A stretch of DNA of 64,000 nt from the NCBI GenBank assembly GCA_018771605.1, contig CP076324.1:1-64000 (forward strand). The letters are read 5' to 3'. Both the position numbers and the translations under genes were made by a program. Below are positions 51,746 through 63,843 of this stretch, piece by piece (position 1 is the first letter of the stretch; every line of letters starts with the position of its first letter). The stretch is from Aquificota bacterium. Lineage in GTDB: Bacteria > Aquificota > Aquificia > Aquificales > Aquificaceae. The notes beneath the pieces were generated by a model that was not told where the DNA came from, ran no database searches, and was given only the letters and a program-made list of their open reading frames with translations.

Positions 51746-54700
51746 TTATAGCATATCTTTGAATACTTTTGCCTTCTCTTCTTCTATCACTTCCACTTCC
51801 GTATACTCTCCCAAGCCCGTTCCTGCAGGTATGAGGTTTCCTATAATAACGTTCTCCTTTATACCCCTTAGGTCATCCACCTTACCTTCGCAGGCAGCAT
51901 CGGTAAGCACCTTTGTGGTCTCTTGGAAAGAAGCGGCCGATATCCAGCTTCTGGAAGTTAAAGCTGCCTTTGATATTCCAACCAATATGGGTTCTGCCTT
52001 TGGTATTTTGCCACCTTCTTCCTTTATCCTTTCTATCTCTTTTTGAAGCTCTTCTATTTCAACCTCCTCGTTTACTAAGAACCTGCTATCTCCTGGGTCC
52101 ACTATGCGCCTGCGCCTTAACATCTGACGTATGATTATCTCAAAGTGTTTGTCGTTTATATCCACACCCTGGAGCCTGTATACCATTTGAACCTCTTTAA
52201 GCAGGAACTTTTGGAGTTCTTCCATGCCTTTTATCCTTAATATCTCCTCTGGCACGGGCGTTCCATCGGTAAGCGGGTCTCCAGCTTTTACTGTATCTCC
52301 ATTCTTCACAAGCAGGTGTTTGCCTTTTGGCACAAAGTACTCTTTTTGTAGCCCAGTTTCCTTGTTATAGACCACAACCCTATAACCCTTACCCTTAATC
52401 CTTACCTGTCCTTCCACCTCTGCCTTTATGCTTTCCGTTATGTTTGCACCCTTTTGAATATACTGTCCGTGGCTTACAAGTATGTATTCATCCTTCTTTA
52501 TGTCATACTTCCTTGTCTCGCCAGTTTTTGGATTAAAGACTATGACCTCGTCCGCATCCTCAAAGATTCTCACCGTACCATCTATTTCTGTAAGTATGGC
52601 AGGATTCTTTGGCCTCCTTGCTTCAAAAAGCTCCTCAACCCTTGGGAGACCACCCACTATATCACGCACCTTTGCCATTTCTTTTGGTATGCGTGCCAGT
52701 ATGTCTCCCGGTTGGACAAAGTAGTCTTTTACCACGTAGTATTTGTGCTGTATCTCCGTGCCTTCCGATTCACTGCAAGTGGGGCAAACCATCCATTCAA
52801 AGCTGATCTTATCCGCTGGTATGTTTATGATGGAGTTGACTGGAAGGTCGTAAGATACTTCTCTTCCATCCTCCGTATGGACCACTATCTTTGGTGTGTG
52901 GAGCATGGCATCTTTGGGCCTTGTGAAGGATACTATGGTGGAAGTCTTACCGGTAAGCGGGTCTCTTTCTTCCTTAACCGTTATGTCAAGGGCTATGTCT
53001 TTAAACTCTACCCTTCCGGGCTCTTCGGCTATGATAAAGGTGTTGAATGGGTCCCATTCTGCCAGTATGGTGTTTTCTTGAACTTCTTTGCCTTCTTCTA
53101 CCAGTATGCTGGCACCGTAAGGCACTGCGTGGCGTTCTACCATCCTGCCTTCCTTATCCAGAATGCCTATGGCACCATCCTTGGATATGTTTATCTTCTT
53201 CCCTTCTCTGTTGGTTATAAGCTTTATGTTGTAGTACTTTACCTTTCCTGCCGTCTCATTGGAAAGCTCACCCTTTACCCTTTCCGCCACAGTCGCACCA
53301 CCTATGTGGAAGGTTCTCATGGTGAGCTGTGTTCCGGGCTCTCCTATGGACTGGGCAGCTATAATACCAACGGCCTCTCCTATATCCACAAGCTTCCTCT
53401 GTGATAGATCCCATCCGTAGCACATGGCACATATGCCATACTGGGACTCACAGGTAAGTGGCGACCTTACCACAACCCTTTCTATACCAGCATGCACTAT
53501 CTTGTCCGCAAGGGCTTCATCTACTATTTGATTTCTTTGGGCTATAACCTCGCCCGTGTATGGGTCTATCACATCCTCCGCCAAGGTCCTTCCTATTATC
53601 CTTTCTTTGAGAGATACCTTCTCTTCTCCACCCTCCACAATAGGCTCCATAACTATACCCTTGTAGGTGCCGCAGTCTTTTTCCACTATGGTAATGTCTT
53701 GGGCCACATCCACAAGCCTTCTTGTAAGGTATCCTGCAAAGGCTGTCTTTAGAGCAGTGTCCGCAAGACCTTTCCTTGCTCCGTAGGTGGATATGAAGTA
53801 TTCAAGCACAGAAAGACCTTCTCTGAAGTTGGAAACTATGGGCGTTTCTATAAACTCGCCCGTGTGCTTTGCCATGAGGCCTCTCATGGCTGCGAGCTGT
53901 CTTATCTGGTCCCTGTTTCCACGGGCTCCAGAGTTTGCCATCATGTATATGGGGTTGAATATGCCCGTGTATGTTTTGTCCCCTTCCTTCCTCTCGCTCT
54001 TTTCTATCTCATCAAACATAGCCTTGGATACCTTGTCCGTTATCTCGGACCAAAGGTCTATTATCCTGTTGTATCTTTCTTTGGCCGTGATTATACCGTT
54101 TCTGTGTAGTTCTGCTATTTCATCCGTTTGTTCAAAGGCTTGCAGTAGTATATCCTTTTTAACCTTTGGTATTTGTAGGTCCTCTATACCTATGGAAACG
54201 GCAGCCTTTGTTGCTAGATTAAAACCAAGCTCTTTTAGGTCGTCAAGGAATTTTGCAGTCCTTTCCACACCGTATTTGTTGTATATGTTAGCTATGAGCT
54301 TGGATACCTTTTTCTTATCCATAGGCTCGTTTACAAAGGGGTAATCCTCTGGGAGTATGCTGTTAAATAGCACCCTTCCTGGTGTGGTCTCTATAAGCTT
54401 TCCATCTTCAAGTCTTAGCTTTATGCGAGCGTGGATGTCGACCCTTTTGTTTTCAAGGGCAAGTATTACATCCTCTTTACTAAAGAATAGCTTACCCTCT
54501 CCCTTTACGTTGGGAAGTTCTTGTGTTATGTAATAAACTCCCAATATCATATCTTGGGAGGGCATGGTGATAGGCTTTCCGTGGGCTGGTGAGAGTATGT
54601 TTTGGGTGGAGAGCATAAGGATGTAGGCCTCAAGCTGTGCAGTTATTCCCAGTGGCACATGCACGGCCATTTGGTCTCCGTCAAAGTCCGCGTTAAAGGG

Positions 54701-56443
54701 TGGACAAACCAAGGGATGAAGTTGTATAGCCTTCCCGTCTACAAGCACAGGTTCAAAGGCCTGTATGGACATTCTGTGAAGGGTTGGTGCACGGTTGAGA
54801 AGCACTGGGTGCTGTTTTACCACTTCTTCCAGGCATTCCCAAACCTCTGGTGTCTTTTGCTCTACCAGCTTCTTGGCGTTCTTTATGGAAGTGGCATAGC
54901 CTTTTTCTTCCAATCTTCTATAGACAAAGGGCTTGAATAGTTCAAGGGCCATTATCCTTGGAAGGCCACATTGATGCATCTTAAGCTCGGGACCTACCAC
55001 TATAACAGACCTTCCAGAATAGTCTACCCTTTTTCCAAGTAGGTTCTGCCTAAACCTTCCCTGCTTACCACGTAGATAGTCCGATAGAGACTTTAAGGCC
55101 CTTCCGTTCTGGGTGACCACCCTTCCACGCTTACCGTTGTCTATGAGGGCCGATACCACCTCCTGGAGCATCCTCTTTTCGTTCCTTATGATGATCTCTG
55201 GAGCATCCAGTTCTATAAGCCTCTTTAGCCTGTTGTTCCTGTTTATTATCCTTCTATAGAGGTCGTTGAGGTCTGAGGTGGCAAACCTGCCACCATCAAG
55301 GGCCACAAGAGGTCTAAGCTCTGGAGGCAATACGGGAAGCACTTCTATAATCATCCACTCGGGCCTGTTTCCACTCTTTATAAAGTCTTCTACAAGCTTT
55401 AGCACTCTGAGAAGCTTTTTGACCTTTGTCTCTGATACTTCCTTTAGCACTGCGTTTCTAATATCTGCCTTTATCTTCTCAAAGACAGGCAGGTCTTTCT
55501 TTTTCTGACGTAGCCTTTCGTAGTAGGCTTGTATGGCTTCTTTGCCCGTTTGATAGCCTTCAAGGGCTTCTTCTGATAATTCTCCGGTATCTACGTTTAG
55601 ATATAACTTGTTGCATATTATTCCATGTAGGGCGTCCGCTAAGCTCATGCCCTCTGGCACCTTTATATCCACACCATAGAGGCTAAAGTCCTCCACCAAA
55701 ACCCTTATCATACGTTCATAGAGCTTTTTGTATTTGTTATAAAGCTCTTCTGAGAGGTCCTCGTATCCAAGACTATAGGGCTTTACCTCTTCTCTTAGCT
55801 TTTTGGCGTAGGTTTCCAGGTCCAAAGAAGCCAAAACCTTCTTTATTATCTCCGCACCCATCCCTCCTTCATACTTATGCTCAAGGTTTATGGCGAACTC
55901 TGCATTGTATGTGTCCTCATCTACCACATGGAGCTTAACAAACTTGACGTTGCCCATTTCATCCCTTAGAGGGATGGTATCTTCCTGTTCCCTAAAGGCT
56001 TTTTCTTCCTCCTCATCCATTGGATATTCTATGACTAAGTAGGATTCAAAGTATATTACCCTTTCTACGTCCCTGACAGAAAGTCCCATAAGGGTGGCTA
56101 TCTTGGATGGGGTGCTTTTCAAAAACCATATGTGGGCCACTGGCGCTGCAAGTTCTATATGCCCAAACCTTTGACGCCTTACGTAGGACCTTGTCACCTC
56201 TACACCACAACGGTCGCATATAGTTCCTTCAAAGCGCTTACCCCTATACTTTCCACAAAGGCACTCATAATCCTTTATGGGACCAAAGATCTTTGCACAG
56301 AAGAGTCCATCCTTTTCAGGTTTGTGTGTCCTGTAGTTTATTGTCTCTGGCTTTTTTACCTCCCCATAGCTCCAGCTTCTTATCTCCTCCGGAGAGGCAA
56401 GCATAAGTTTTATTCTTTCAAAGGGTAAAAGCCCTTTCTTCAT
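51746..56443 (-). CDS. rpoC: RNA polymerase subunit beta'
   Basis: 1565 residues, long for the family (E. coli 1407). Zinc site [20 protein letters not shown], the catalytic [15 protein letters not shown], bridge-helix region with [16 protein letters not shown], and second zinc site [15 protein letters not shown] lineage-specific insertion occurs in the jaw/trigger-loop half, including a CPTC motif ([11 protein letters not shown]). Its start overlaps the rpoB stop by 4 bp. Confidence 0.98.
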   Translation of the reverse strand: MKKGLLPFERIKLMLASPEEIRSWSYGEVKKPETINYRTHKPEKDGLFCAKIFGPIKDYECLCGKYRGKRFEGTICDRCGVEVTRSYVRRQRFGHIELAAPVAHIWFLKSTPSKIATLMGLSVRDVERVIYFESYLVIEYPMDEEEEKAFREQEDTIPLRDEMGNVKFVKLHVVDEDTYNAEFAINLEHKYEGGMGAEIIKKVLASLDLETYAKKLREEVKPYSLGYEDLSEELYNKYKKLYERMIRVLVEDFSLYGVDIKVPEGMSLADALHGIICNKLYLNVDTGELSEEALEGYQTGKEAIQAYYERLRQKKKDLPVFEKIKADIRNAVLKEVSETKVKKLLRVLKLVEDFIKSGNRPEWMIIEVLPVLPPELRPLVALDGGRFATSDLNDLYRRIINRNNRLKRLIELDAPEIIIRNEKRMLQEVVSALIDNGKRGRVVTQNGRALKSLSDYLRGKQGRFRQNLLGKRVDYSGRSVIVVGPELKMHQCGLPRIMALELFKPFVYRRLEEKGYATSIKNAKKLVEQKTPEVWECLEEVVKQHPVLLNRAPTLHRMSIQAFEPVLVDGKAIQLHPLVCPPFNADFDGDQMAVHVPLGITAQLEAYILMLSTQNILSPAHGKPITMPSQDMILGVYYITQELPNVKGEGKLFFSKEDVILALENKRVDIHARIKLRLEDGKLIETTPGRVLFNSILPEDYPFVNEPMDKKKVSKLIANIYNKYGVERTAKFLDDLKELGFNLATKAAVSIGIEDLQIPKVKKDILLQAFEQTDEIAELHRNGIITAKERYNRIIDLWSEITDKVSKAMFDEIEKSERKEGDKTYTGIFNPIYMMANSGARGNRDQIRQLAAMRGLMAKHTGEFIETPIVSNFREGLSVLEYFISTYGARKGLADTALKTAFAGYLTRRLVDVAQDITIVEKDCGTYKGIVMEPIVEGGEEKVSLKERIIGRTLAEDVIDPYTGEVIAQRNQIVDEALADKIVHAGIERVVVRSPLTCESQYGICAMCYGWDLSQRKLVDIGEAVGIIAAQSIGEPGTQLTMRTFHIGGATVAERVKGELSNETAGKVKYYNIKLITNREGKKINISKDGAIGILDKEGRMVERHAVPYGASILVEEGKEVQENTILAEWDPFNTFIIAEEPGRVEFKDIALDITVKEERDPLTGKTSTIVSFTRPKDAMLHTPKIVVHTEDGREVSYDLPVNSIINIPADKISFEWMVCPTCSESEGTEIQHKYYVVKDYFVQPGDILARIPKEMAKVRDIVGGLPRVEELFEARRPKNPAILTEIDGTVRIFEDADEVIVFNPKTGETRKYDIKKDEYILVSHGQYIQKGANITESIKAEVEGQVRIKGKGYRVVVYNKETGLQKEYFVPKGKHLLVKNGDTVKAGDPLTDGTPVPEEILRIKGMEELQKFLLKEVQMVYRLQGVDINDKHFEIIIRQMLRRRRIVDPGDSRFLVNEEVEIEELQKEIERIKEEGGKIPKAEPILVGISKAALTSRSWISAASFQETTKVLTDAACEGKVDDLRGIKENVIIGNLIPAGTGLGEYTEVEVIEEEKAKVFKDML

Positions 56444-59400
56444 GATTGCTCCTCCTCAATTTCTACCTGGTCGCAGGGCATGTTAGCCCCGTTTTCACAC
56501 CTTACATCAAGGCAAAGAGCTTTAAGCTCACGCACAAGAACCCTAAAGGATTCTGGTATTCCGGGCTGGTAGATGTATTTACCCTTAACGATAGATTCAT
56601 AAACCCTTGTCCTTCCCTCTATGTCGTCGGACTTGACGGTGAGCATCTCTTGGAGAGTGTGTGCCGCACCATGGGCTTCCAATGCCCACACTTCCATCTC
56701 TCCAAGCCTTTGGCCTCCAAACTGTGCCCTTCCACCAAGGGGTTGTTGTGTAACCAAGGAGTAAGGACCTGTGCTTCTTGCGTGTATCTTATCATCTACC
56801 ATGTGTATGAGCTTGAGCATGTGCATGTATCCTACGGTCACCCTCATATCAAAGGGTTCTCCAGTCCTGCCATCGTATAGCACCGTTTTGCCATCTTCCG
56901 GAAGCCCAGCCATTCTTAAAAGCTCCTTTATGTGTTCTTCGCTGGCTCCTTCAAAGGCGGGAGTTGCCATAGGTATGCCCTTCTCTGCGTAAAGGCTTAC
57001 AACCTCTTTAAAGCTTTCTTCATCCAGGCTGTTTAGAAACTCTTCTATATACTTTTGGTTTTCACCCTTTATATCGCCTACGGCGTATATCTGCTTGAGG
57101 AACTCCAATATTTCCTGTTTGTCCGCCTCATCCTCCAAAAGCTCCTTCAATCTTTTGCCGAGTTCCTTTGAAGCCCAGCCCAGGTGGGTTTCAAGTATCT
57201 GTCCTACGTTCATACGTGATGGAACGCCAAGTGGGTTAAGCACAATATCCACTGGTGTGCCATCCTCAAGGAAAGGCATATCCTCCACAGGAAGCACTAC
57301 GGATATCACACCCTTATTTCCGTGCCTACCAGCCATCTTATCGCCCACTTTTATCTTTCTCTTTTGGGCTATATACACCTTAACAAGAGTGTTCACGCCC
57401 GGTGGTAGCTCGCTCTTTTTGCCAATGGATTCCATTCTTTCCTCATATATCTTTGAGAGCATATCCACCTGGAACCTGGTTCTTTCCCTTATATCGCTGA
57501 TCTTCTGACAGAGTTCCTCGTCCTCAAAGAAGTTTTCTGGCTTGGTTATTATGTAGTTAAGAAGGGCTTCAAAGGTCTGTTCATCTATCACGCTTCCCTG
57601 CTTGTAAACCTTTTTCCTTACTGTTACTTCCTTATCCAGCTTCCTTCCAAGCACAAGGCTTTTGATAACTCGGTTTCTACCTTCCACTATGAGTTTCTTC
57701 TTCTTCTCGAGCTCCCTTTCAAGCTCCTCCCTTTCCATCCTTTCCACATGCTCCGCCAGGTAGTTCCTCCTTTCTCCTGTCTTTCTCACAAAGACCTTTA
57801 CATCAACCACTACTCCTTCCACGCCAGGTGGGCATCTTAGAGAAGAGTCCTTCACATCCCTTGACTTTTCACCAAATATGGCTTGTAAGAGCTTTTCCTC
57901 TGGAGTTAGCTGGGCTTCTCCCTTGGGAGTGACCTTTCCTACCAATATGTCTCCAGGCTTAACATAGGTGCCTAGCTTTACAATGCCAAACTCATCAAGG
58001 TGAGAAAGGGCCCTTTCGGGCACTCCTGGTATCTGACGGGTTATCTCCTCATTGCCTATCTTGGTTTCCCTTGCTTCCACTTCAAGCTCTTCTATGTGTA
58101 TGGAAGTATAAACATCTTCTTTGACAAGCCTTTCGGATATGACTATGGCGTCCTCAAAGTTGTATCCCCTCCAAGGCATAAAGGCTACTAACACATCCTT
58201 TCCAAGGGCAAGCTCACCCCTTTCGGTAGATTGGCCATCGGCCAATAGGTCTCCCCTTTTGACTTCCTGTCCTTTTACTACCAAGGGCCTTTGGTTTACG
58301 CAGGTATTTTGGTTTGTTCTCTCAAACTTTTTGAGTTCATATATATCAATCCCTATGTCCGTTGGGTCTGCAAGGTTTATCTCCTCTGGGTTAACCCTGA
58401 CTATTATCCTCTTTGAATCCACCTCTTCTACCACGCCACCCCTCTTTGCAAAGACAACTGCACCACTGTCAAAGGCCACCTTCCTTTCCATTCCTGTGCC
58501 AACGAGGGGTGAGGAGGTAAACATAAGAGGGACTGCCTGCCTTTGCATGTTGGAACCCATCAAAGCTCTGTTGGCGTCGTCGTGTTCAAGGAAGGGTATG
58601 AGAGAGGCCGATACAGATATAACCTGTCTTGGAGATACATCCATATAGTGAACCTGCTGGGACCTAACTATCTGTATGTCATTTTTATACCTTGCATAAA
58701 CCCTGTCGCTGAGTATGTTGCCTTCTTCATCGGTGGGCGTGTATTGAGCTATTACGTAGTTTTCCTCCTCGTATGCGGCTAAATATTCCACCTTATCTGT
58801 AACCTTACCATTTTCTACTTTTCTGTATGGTGTTACTATAAAGCCATACTCGTTGGTTTGGGCGTATACGGTTAAAGAGGTAACCAATCCTATGTTTTGA
58901 CCTTCTGGCGTTTCTATGGGACATATCCTTCCGTAGTGAGATGGGTGAACGTCTCTTATTTCAAACTTAGCGCTTTCTCTTGTTAGACCTCCTGGACCAA
59001 GGGCAGAAAGCCTTCTTTTGTGCGTGAGTGCAGAAAGTGGATTTGTGTTATCCAAGTATTGGGAGCGCATACCGCCTTTTAAAAACTCATAAAGGGCGCT
59101 TGTCAAGTACCTTGGGTTCAAAAGATCTTGGGCCTTTAGGTTGGGGTCCTCTGGGTTTGCCACTGTGCATCTGTCTCTGAAGAACTTTTCCATACGAGCT
59201 ATGCCTATGCGAGCCTGGTTTTCCAAAAGCTCTCCTACAGCCCTTATCCTTCTGTTGCCCAAGTAAGCAATATCGTCTTTTTTCTCCCTTCCATACCTTA
59301 GGTTTATCAGATACTTTATTGTGTTTACCAGGTCAAGGGCGCTCAAAAACCTTGCTTCATCCTCCGTATAGTCCTTCACTTTAACCGATTCCCTACCCTT

Positions 59401-60846
59401 GAATATCTCGGAGAGCATTTCCTTTGTAAGTAGGGCACCAGACTTAAAGCCATCCACATCCTCAGCAAGGGCTAGGGGTGGAAGTTGGGATAACCTTTCA
59501 AGGTCTGCTGGCTTTAGCTCTTTTGGAATTCTATGAACCTTGGCGTTGAGTTTTACCCTTCCTACTTTGGAAAGGTCGTACCTGGTAAGATCCTTAAAGT
59601 AAAGGTCAAAGTGGGACCTTGCCCTGCTTATAAGGTGCTCCAATTCCATAACCATGGGCTCAACAGCCCTTAGCTTTTTGTATATATCCACAAGGGCATA
59701 GTCCCTCAGAGTGAACCTAGCAGGTATTTTAAGGGGGCTTTTCTTGTCTTGGTCCTTGGGGGCTGTTTCTGAAATAAGGGTCTCTATTATGATTTTTCCA
59801 TAGGGGCTTTTTACTGCGCTTTCCTTTGGCACTGCGGATATAAGGTCTATCTTTATCCTATCGTCCTTGAGGAGCCTTTCCAGTTGATCTAACTCCTCTA
59901 CATACCTCTCTTCAATTATTTCTTCCTCAACACCCTTCTCTTCTATCTTTGCCTTATATCTCAAAATGGCAAATAAGTAAAACCCTTCAAGATCTTCAAG
60001 CCCATACTCCTCTCCAGTTTCTCTATCAAAGACCTTGCCATCTTGTGAAAAGAAGGCCTTTGCGTCTGGATAGAAATACTTGAGTATATCGTAGGCTGTT
60101 TCCAAGCCAAGTGCTCTAAGTATAAAGGTGGATCCAACCTTCTTTCTATCTATTCTGGAAGATAACACATCTGTGGTGCTGGAAAGCTCGAACTCAACTC
60201 TTGGGCCCTTGTCGGGTATGATGCTGGCCCTGTATATCATCCTTATAATGGTTGTTTCCTTTTGACGCTCTTCCTTTTCTTCAAAGAATACACCGGGAGA
60301 CCTTATAAGCTGGCTTACCACTATCCTTTCGCTTCCGTTTATGATAAAGGAGCCTGTTTTGGTCATCATAGGCACTTCGCCAAAGTAAACCTTCTTTGGC
60401 TCGCCCACCTTTTCACCCTTTTTGGTCTTCGTCCTTAGCCTTACCATAACCCTTAGAGGCACGGCGTAGGTGAAGCCTTTTATTTTACATTCCTCTTCTG
60501 TGTATTTTTCCCTATGCACTAAAAGGGTTCCGCACTTAGGACAATTGACACCATAGCCAGCCAAAAAGCTTTGGTCCGTATAGGCCTTATATCCACACTT
60601 ATTACATTCCCAATCTCCCACCTCATAGCCCAAGTATTCCACCACTATTTTTTCATCGGGGTCTTTGAAAGGAAAAGAAGTAGATAAAACATACTCCAAG
60701 CCCTTCTTTTCTCTCTCTTGAGGCTTTACATGGAATTGTAAAAAGGATTCAAAGGATTCCTTAGGTAGGAATAGTAGGTGAGGCGGACTGATAAACTCTT
60801 CCCTTCTACCAAAGAACTTTCTTGGCAAGGGTATATTTTTCCTCAT
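56440..60846 (-). CDS. rpoB: RNA polymerase subunit beta, with zinc-ribbon insertion
   Basis: 1468 residues from ATG 60846, behind GTGAGGG. A GTG at 60861 in frame is less likely. Universal motifs include [15 protein letters not shown]-type [46 protein letters not shown] and HGNKGV. Between GYEVGD and [15 protein letters not shown] there is a ~40-residue insert with C81, C84, C102 and C105 (CNKCG, CPKCG), a zinc-ribbon pattern absent from E. coli beta. It lies behind its own terminator-promoter pair. Confidence 0.97.
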   Translation of the reverse strand: MRKNIPLPRKFFGRREEFISPPHLLFLPKESFESFLQFHVKPQEREKKGLEYVLSTSFPFKDPDEKIVVEYLGYEVGDWECNKCGYKAYTDQSFLAGYGVNCPKCGTLLVHREKYTEEECKIKGFTYAVPLRVMVRLRTKTKKGEKVGEPKKVYFGEVPMMTKTGSFIINGSERIVVSQLIRSPGVFFEEKEERQKETTIIRMIYRASIIPDKGPRVEFELSSTTDVLSSRIDRKKVGSTFILRALGLETAYDILKYFYPDAKAFFSQDGKVFDRETGEEYGLEDLEGFYLFAILRYKAKIEEKGVEEEIIEERYVEELDQLERLLKDDRIKIDLISAVPKESAVKSPYGKIIIETLISETAPKDQDKKSPLKIPARFTLRDYALVDIYKKLRAVEPMVMELEHLISRARSHFDLYFKDLTRYDLSKVGRVKLNAKVHRIPKELKPADLERLSQLPPLALAEDVDGFKSGALLTKEMLSEIFKGRESVKVKDYTEDEARFLSALDLVNTIKYLINLRYGREKKDDIAYLGNRRIRAVGELLENQARIGIARMEKFFRDRCTVANPEDPNLKAQDLLNPRYLTSALYEFLKGGMRSQYLDNTNPLSALTHKRRLSALGPGGLTRESAKFEIRDVHPSHYGRICPIETPEGQNIGLVTSLTVYAQTNEYGFIVTPYRKVENGKVTDKVEYLAAYEEENYVIAQYTPTDEEGNILSDRVYARYKNDIQIVRSQQVHYMDVSPRQVISVSASLIPFLEHDDANRALMGSNMQRQAVPLMFTSSPLVGTGMERKVAFDSGAVVFAKRGGVVEEVDSKRIIVRVNPEEINLADPTDIGIDIYELKKFERTNQNTCVNQRPLVVKGQEVKRGDLLADGQSTERGELALGKDVLVAFMPWRGYNFEDAIVISERLVKEDVYTSIHIEELEVEARETKIGNEEITRQIPGVPERALSHLDEFGIVKLGTYVKPGDILVGKVTPKGEAQLTPEEKLLQAIFGEKSRDVKDSSLRCPPGVEGVVVDVKVFVRKTGERRNYLAEHVERMEREELERELEKKKKLIVEGRNRVIKSLVLGRKLDKEVTVRKKVYKQGSVIDEQTFEALLNYIITKPENFFEDEELCQKISDIRERTRFQVDMLSKIYEERMESIGKKSELPPGVNTLVKVYIAQKRKIKVGDKMAGRHGNKGVISVVLPVEDMPFLEDGTPVDIVLNPLGVPSRMNVGQILETHLGWASKELGKRLKELLEDEADKQEILEFLKQIYAVGDIKGENQKYIEEFLNSLDEESFKEVVSLYAEKGIPMATPAFEGASEEHIKELLRMAGLPEDGKTVLYDGRTGEPFDMRVTVGYMHMLKLIHMVDDKIHARSTGPYSLVTQQPLGGRAQFGGQRLGEMEVWALEAHGAAHTLQEMLTVKSDDIEGRTRVYESIVKGKYIYQPGIPESFRVLVRELKALCLDVRCENGANMPCDQVEIEEEQS

Positions 60847-60890
60847 GCTTTCAACCCTCACTTAATTTATGTGATTTGCATAAACTTGTA

Positions 60891-60919
60891 ATTGTATACC
60901 ATTTATGGTCATTTGTCAA
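60891..60919 (-). promoter_or_regulatory. Promoter of rpoBC
   Basis: Minus strand TTGACA (60919-60914), 17-bp spacer, TACAAT (60896-60891). The spacer holds ACCAT-AA-ATGGT, a short inverted repeat that could bind a regulator. About 38 nt of leader precede the ATG. Confidence 0.7.
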
Positions 60920-60921
60920 GC

Positions 60922-60958
60922 TATAAAAACAAAATACCCCCTGTATGCACAGGGGGTA
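60922..60958 (-). terminator. Terminator/attenuator between rplL and rpoB
   Basis: TACCCCCTGT-GCAT-ACAGGGGGTA, perfect 10-bp stem on the minus strand, followed by TTTTGTTTTTATA. It ends most rplKAJL transcripts or attenuates read-through into rpoBC, which has its own promoter directly after. Confidence 0.85.
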
Positions 60959-60988
60959 GGAAGCCCACGAAGTTTTATAAGCATGCCT

Positions 60989-61378
60989 TCACTTTATTTC
61001 TACTTCTGCGCCAGCCTCCTTTAGCTTTGCAGCTATCTTTTCTGCCTCTTCCTTGGATACTCCTTCCTTTACTGGCTTTGGAGCGCCTTCCACAAGGTCC
61101 TTAGCCTCTTTTAGACCAAGGCCTGTGATCTCCCTTACAACCTTTATCACGTTTATCTTGTTGGCACCGGCGGACTTGAGGATTACGTCAAACTCTGTCT
61201 TCTCTTCTGCTGCAGGCGCTCCGGCTGCGGGCGCTCCAGCCACTGCTGCAGGTGCTGCAGCCACCATGGCTGCAGAAACGCCAAACTTTTCCTCCAGCTT
61301 CTTTACAAGCTCGGAGACCTCAAGAAGGGTCATGTTGCCTATGGCCTCTACAATTTCGTCAATGGTAAGTGTTGCCAT
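60989..61378 (-). CDS. rplL: Ribosomal protein bL12 (L7/L12)
   Basis: 129 residues. N-terminal dimer part ([21 protein letters not shown]), an Ala/Pro/Gly hinge ([18 protein letters not shown]) and the C-terminal domain ([37 protein letters not shown]). It forms the stalk that recruits translational GTPases, including EF-Tu and EF-G encoded nearby. A terminator follows. Confidence 0.98.
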   Translation of the reverse strand: MATLTIDEIVEAIGNMTLLEVSELVKKLEEKFGVSAAMVAAAPAAVAGAPAAGAPAAEEKTEFDVILKSAGANKINVIKVVREITGLGLKEAKDLVEGAPKPVKEGVSKEEAEKIAAKLKEAGAEVEIK

Positions 61379-61393
61379 CTTTATACCTCCTTT

Positions 61394-61927
61394 TTAAGAT
61401 TTCTTCTCTTCTATAGCTTTTAATGTAAGCACAAGCTTTTGAGGTGCAGATTTGAGAGCCATAACAAGGGCGTAAATTGGGCCTTGAATGGCACCCATAA
61501 GCTTGGAGATCAGCACCTCTTTTGGTGGTAGTTCTGCAAGAGCTTGAACCTCTGCAGGTTTTAAAAACCTGCCTTGCATAAAGCCACCCTTTATTTTAGA
61601 AAGAGGCTTTTCTTTGTCTATCTCCTTTACAAAGTCAAATACTATTTTGGCGATCTTTACAGGGTCTCCGTAGGCAAAGAAAAGGGCTGTGGGACCAGTA
61701 AGTACCTCTCTGTGGTCCGACATAACCGTGTCCATAAAGGCCCTATAAAAGAGGGTATTCTTACCCACAAGCATCTCACCTTCTGCATCCTTTACATCGG
61801 CCCTAAGCTTTGTTATAGCCTGTGCATCTATGCCTGTAAAATCAAAGAATATAACAAGGCTTGACCTGTTTATCCTTTCTTTGTAGCTGTTTATTATCTG
61901 TCCCTTTCTTTCCCAACTCTTTCTCAT
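61394..61927 (-). CDS. rplJ: Ribosomal protein uL10
   Basis: 177 residues. LVIFFDFTGIDAQAITKLRA, VGKNTLFYRA and LTGPTALFFAYGDPVKIAKI fit L10; the C-terminal helix anchors L7/L12 dimers. Only 12 bp separate it from rplA, so the L10 leader structure used for autoregulation in E. coli is not present here. Confidence 0.96.
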   Translation of the reverse strand: MRKSWERKGQIINSYKERINRSSLVIFFDFTGIDAQAITKLRADVKDAEGEMLVGKNTLFYRAFMDTVMSDHREVLTGPTALFFAYGDPVKIAKIVFDFVKEIDKEKPLSKIKGGFMQGRFLKPAEVQALAELPPKEVLISKLMGAIQGPIYALVMALKSAPQKLVLTLKAIEEKKS

Positions 61928-61939
61928 AACAAACCTCCC

Positions 61940-62665
61940 TTAGGCTACCAGTTCCTGGAGTCTTCTTAGTGTGGTGGATACATCCACCTTTACAGAGGGG
62001 CTCATAGTTAGGCTAAGGCTTATGCCTTTTACATATTGACCTTTGGCGCCTGGTGGCTTTGCCTTTACTACCGCGTCTATGGCTGTGTAGATGTTCTCAA
62101 TTAGCTTTTGGTTATCAAAGGATATTTTGCCCACGGGCATATGCACGTTTCCTGTCTTGTCTACCCTAAACTCAACCCTTCCCTTTTTGGCTTCCTCTAT
62201 GGCTTGCTTTAGGTTTGTGGTTACCGTTCCCGTCTTTGGATTGGGCATTAGACCCTTTGGACCCAATATCTTACCAAGCTTTGCCACTTTGGGCATTATC
62301 TCCGGTGTGGCTATAACCACGTCATAGTCTACCCACTCTTCCTTTGCTATCTTGTTTATGAGGTCCTCACCGCCCACATAATCCGCTCCTGCTTCCTTTG
62401 CTATCTTTTGGTATTCGCCTTCGGCAAGCACAAGCACCTTTAGCTCTCTACCAAGCCCGTGAGGCAAGACTACCGAACCCCTTACCATCTGGTCCGCATA
62501 CTTGGGGTCCACACCCAGCCTCATGGCAAGCTCCACCGTTTGGTCAAACTTTGGACCACATTCTTGATGGAGCTTTTTGAGAATATCCACTGCACCCTCC
62601 ACCGAGTAGAGGGCATTCCTATCGTATAGCTCTAAGCACTTCTTGTATTTCTTTCCTCTTACCAT
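61940..62665 (-). CDS. rplA: Ribosomal protein uL1
   Basis: 241 residues. [53 protein letters not shown] and [15 protein letters not shown] are the L1 signatures. It binds the mobile L1 stalk and often represses its own operon. Four bp after rplK. Confidence 0.97.
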   Translation of the reverse strand: MVRGKKYKKCLELYDRNALYSVEGAVDILKKLHQECGPKFDQTVELAMRLGVDPKYADQMVRGSVVLPHGLGRELKVLVLAEGEYQKIAKEAGADYVGGEDLINKIAKEEWVDYDVVIATPEIMPKVAKLGKILGPKGLMPNPKTGTVTTNLKQAIEEAKKGRVEFRVDKTGNVHMPVGKISFDNQKLIENIYTAIDAVVKAKPPGAKGQYVKGISLSLTMSPSVKVDVSTTLRRLQELVA

Positions 62666-62669
62666 GGCC

Positions 62670-63104
62670 TTACTCCTTCCATCCTTCTACTTCTATACCC
62701 ATGCTTCTGGCAGTACCTACAATCTGCCTAATGGCTGCCTTTATATCCCTTGTGTTCATATCTTTTATCTTCATTTTGGCTATCTCTTCTACCTGTTGAA
62801 GAGTTACCTTCCCTACCTTTTGCCTTTTGGGGTCGGATGAACCCTTTTGGACCTTGGCCGCTTTCTTTAGAAGGTAAGACACAGGTGGAGTTTTGAGTAT
62901 AAAACTAAAGCTCCTGTCTTGGTATATGGTTATAACCACAGGCACCACAGTGCCAGGTTCAAAGTCCTTGCTGGCTGCGTTAAACTGCTTTACGAATTCC
63001 ATTATGTTTACACCATGCTGACCAAGGGCAGGTCCTACAGGTGGAGCAGGCGTTGCCTGTTGAGCTGGCAACATAAGCTCAACCTTGGCTGTTACCTTCT
63101 TCAT
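62670..63104 (-). CDS. rplK: Ribosomal protein uL11
   Basis: 144 residues. [58 protein letters not shown] and [19 protein letters not shown] are canonical. It forms the GTPase-associated centre. Twelve bp after nusG. Confidence 0.98.
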   Translation of the reverse strand: MKKVTAKVELMLPAQQATPAPPVGPALGQHGVNIMEFVKQFNAASKDFEPGTVVPVVITIYQDRSFSFILKTPPVSYLLKKAAKVQKGSSDPKRQKVGKVTLQQVEEIAKMKIKDMNTRDIKAAIRQIVGTARSMGIEVEGWKE

Positions 63105-63116
63105 CTTATGCCTCCT

Positions 63117-63842
63117 TTATAACTTCTCCACTTGAGAATAGTCTAATTCTACAGGCGTTAACCTTCCAAATATGCTAACAAGCACAACTACCTTTTCTTT
63201 TTCTGGATGTACTTCTTCTACCGTTCCAGTAAAGTTCATAAAGGGTCCTTCTATTACCCTAACCTGGTCGCCCTTCTCAAAGAGAATTCGGACAGGCTTT
63301 ACACCCTTCTTAACAAAGGCTATTATCCTTTCCACTTCCTTTTCATCAAGGGGCGCAACCTTCCCACCTACCAATACGGGCTTATAAACGTGAGGGGTCT
63401 TTTCTATGGCACGCATAAGGGCATCGTTCATTATAGCCTTTATAAGGAGATAGCCGGGAAACATCTTTGACTCCAATATTATCTTTGCCTCAGTTTTGTT
63501 TTCCTTGCAGGTTATCTTCTGCCCGGGTTTGGATATGGGCGGAGCTTCCACACATAAGTCTCCTTCTACACTTTCTACTACCTTAACCTCTCCGTTTTCT
63601 ATCCTAAAGGTGGTCACACCCTTTTTGCCAAGCACGCTTATATCTCTGTTGTTTCCACGCAAAGATAGCCTATATTTTTCCTTTCCCATGGTTTTAATAA
63701 CCACCTTTTCCTCTGCAGGCACCACCACATCCTCTACCTGATGGAGAAGTCCTTCCAGCTCCAAAACCTTCAAAAGGTTCTCTCTTGCCGTGGCCTCCTT
63801 TCCAGCCTCAACCTGCAAAGCGTACCATTTAAACTCTTCCAT
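63117..63842 (-). CDS. nusG: Transcription factor NusG with domain II insertion
   Basis: 241 residues versus ~180 in E. coli. NGN domain starts [18 protein letters not shown]. It is interrupted after [12 protein letters not shown] (~residue 50) by ~80 residues, resuming at [16 protein letters not shown] (~125). The KOW domain is [21 protein letters not shown]. The insertion corresponds to the extra domain known in Aquifex NusG. It links RNA polymerase to Rho or to ribosomal S10. One bp after secE. Confidence 0.96.
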   Translation of the reverse strand: MEEFKWYALQVEAGKEATARENLLKVLELEGLLHQVEDVVVPAEEKVVIKTMGKEKYRLSLRGNNRDISVLGKKGVTTFRIENGEVKVVESVEGDLCVEAPPISKPGQKITCKENKTEAKIILESKMFPGYLLIKAIMNDALMRAIEKTPHVYKPVLVGGKVAPLDEKEVERIIAFVKKGVKPVRILFEKGDQVRVIEGPFMNFTGTVEEVHPEKEKVVVLVSIFGRLTPVELDYSQVEKL

Positions 63843-63843
63843 T

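Noticed and set aside
52454-53404. 316-residue open frame on the plus strand
   Set aside because: It lies wholly antisense to conserved rpoC sequence and has no family resemblance; long antisense frames are expected opposite this codon usage.
60847-60861. GTG start of rpoB at 60861
   Set aside because: The ATG at 60846 is correctly spaced from GTGAGGG, and the GTG is itself part of that site.
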